Origin: a virus
Virus record (IMG/VR): IMGVR_UViG_3300044684_000366
Span: 1-32,686 of that record
Length of the DNA: 32,686 nt
Reading direction: 5' to 3' (one strand)
The notes beneath the pieces were generated by a model. It was not told where the DNA came from and ran no database searches. It worked only from the letters and a program-made list of their open reading frames with translations. Below are positions 32,229 through 32,686 of the stretch, in pieces (the stretch's first letter is position 1; each line of letters starts with the position of its first letter). The translations under genes were made by a program, and so were the position numbers.

Positions 32229-32470
32229 CGCCGCACAGCCAGAATGCTTACCAGAATGACAAGAGCTGCCGTGATGCCAATCGCGAACCGCCAAGCAGCC
32301 TCTCCAATCACCGCTCCACGCGCGAGCAGGACAAACCAAAAATCGAGAATCATGAGCAACTGCACCGCACAGGCCAATGATTTCCATCCGGGTTTCATCC
32401 ATCGCGGCTCCGTGCAGACATGCCGTTTCTGTTGTCGTCCTTGTGGACCTGGATAGCCCCATACTGTCAT
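32225..32470 (-). CDS. Small two-span membrane protein, holin-like
   Basis: 81 residues from ATG 32470; a shorter start at MKPGWKS is possible. After a basic N-terminus, two hydrophobic helices (SLACAVQLLMILDFWFVLL and FAIGITAALVILVSILAV) are joined by a short turn, and the protein ends VRR. Topology and size fit a class II holin. The gene begins about 30 bp inside the boundary of the IS-type element, so its native promoter may have been displaced. Confidence 0.5.
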   Translation of the reverse strand: MTVWGYPGPQGRQQKRHVCTEPRWMKPGWKSLACAVQLLMILDFWFVLLARGAVIGEAAWRFAIGITAALVILVSILAVRR

Positions 32471-32499
32471 ATCACTTCTCGCTGCTATTGCACAAAAAT

Positions 32500-32686
32500 T
32501 GACATGCTCCCCATGTCTAAAGACAGGGGCTTCTCACAATCACGCACCGGGTCTTATGCTCTCTCCACAGGCAGCCACCGCTTGTCCAGCGGCCAGAATG
32601 TTGTTTAATCGAGGAAAAGCGCTTAGGCGTCGTCTGTCTTTGTGGCAACACGCCGCTCAACTCCTTGCTCGCAGCAGCAAAACCAC
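32500..32686 (-). mobile_element. IS200/IS605-family (IS1341/TnpB-type) element, right end, partial
   Basis: Read on the minus strand, the window edge runs through a tnpB-like 3' end into a hairpin (CCCCTGTC-TTTA-GACATGGGG, 32529-32509) and ends ...GGGGAGCATGTCAA near 32500. This terminal hairpin with a downstream TCAA is characteristic of IS200/IS605 right ends and of the 3' end of the associated omega RNA. The rest of the element is outside the window. Recognised from pattern memory; boundary accurate to a few bases. Confidence 0.6.
32517..32686 (-). CDS. tnpB: tnpB-like transposon nuclease, C-terminal end only
   Basis: A frame open from the window edge to a TAG at 32519-32517, inside the terminal hairpin loop. 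It encodes about 56 residues ending CVIVRSPCL, similar to the low-complexity, basic TnpB C-terminus that overlaps the omega RNA in IS1341-type elements. No catalytic or zinc motif lies in this part, so the call depends on the adjoining right end. It could also be non-coding element sequence. Confidence 0.4.
   Translation of the reverse strand, partial: GFAAASKELSGVLPQRQTTPKRFSSIKQHSGRWTSGGCLWREHKTRCVIVRSPCL

Noticed and set aside
1-32686. tRNA genes, CRISPR arrays, att sites or integrase
   Set aside because: No cloverleaf, repeat-spacer array, att-like duplication or recombinase motif was seen; the ends of a prophage are not in the window.

Overview
The window is the structural and packaging half of a tailed bacteriophage genome or prophage (siphovirus-like: a 1,520-residue tape measure, a major tail tube protein and no sheath gene recognised). 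Almost everything is on the minus strand, so the biological order runs from right to left. No integrase, repressor of lysogeny, replication gene, tRNA or rRNA was seen. The host cannot be fixed from the sequence. Strong Shine-Dalgarno sites, moderate GC and the end of an IS200/IS605-type element at the right edge fit a prophage in a bacterial chromosome; a Chloroflexota (Ktedonobacteria) host is only a guess.

Layout from right to left. At 32.7-32.5 kb is an IS200/IS605-type right end with the 3' end of a tnpB-like frame. At 32.5-29.2 kb is a row of small genes: two short membrane proteins (holin-like), a TIM-barrel glycosidase-like protein that may be a lysin, a zinc-ribbon protein, a DUF1003-like membrane protein and unknowns. 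At 29.0-26.0 kb is the packaging module: a zinc-knuckle protein, small and large terminase, and three small genes. At 24.8-25.9 kb, on the opposite strand, a cassette of a ribbon-helix-helix protein and a two-motif LAGLIDADG endonuclease sits between the packaging genes and the portal. At 24.8-15.6 kb is the head module: a very long portal fusion, a minor head protein fused to a HAD phosphatase domain, two unknowns, a prohead protease with scaffold-like tail, and the major capsid protein. At 15.2-11.8 kb are head decoration, head-tail connector and tail completion genes. At 11.7-9.4 kb is a beta-helix (tailspike-like) gene as a separate transcription unit. At 9.3-1 come the tail tube, tail chaperones joined by a -1 frameshift, tape measure and a distal tail protein cut by the window edge.

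The most notable observations are these. (1) The 3' end of the major capsid gene holds two compact group I introns in tandem (about 263 and 226 nt), with nearly all core helices traceable by eye. Removing the first replaces a spurious 37-residue tail with a capsid-like C-terminus. (2) The stand-alone LAGLIDADG cassette has a consensus promoter, a perfect 10-bp inverted-repeat operator over its -10 box and an apparently leaderless first gene. (3) Six intrinsic terminator hairpins share one design (5' CGAGCC, a loop with GAGCCAC, a T-run then usually TTGC). At least four have an extended -10 motif TGnTATAnT before them, and four lie 20-50 nt upstream of a start codon, which suggests an attenuated or antiterminated late gene programme. 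(4) The minor head protein carries a C-terminal HAD domain resembling those of nucleic-acid repair enzymes. (5) One connector gene seems to start at ATT.
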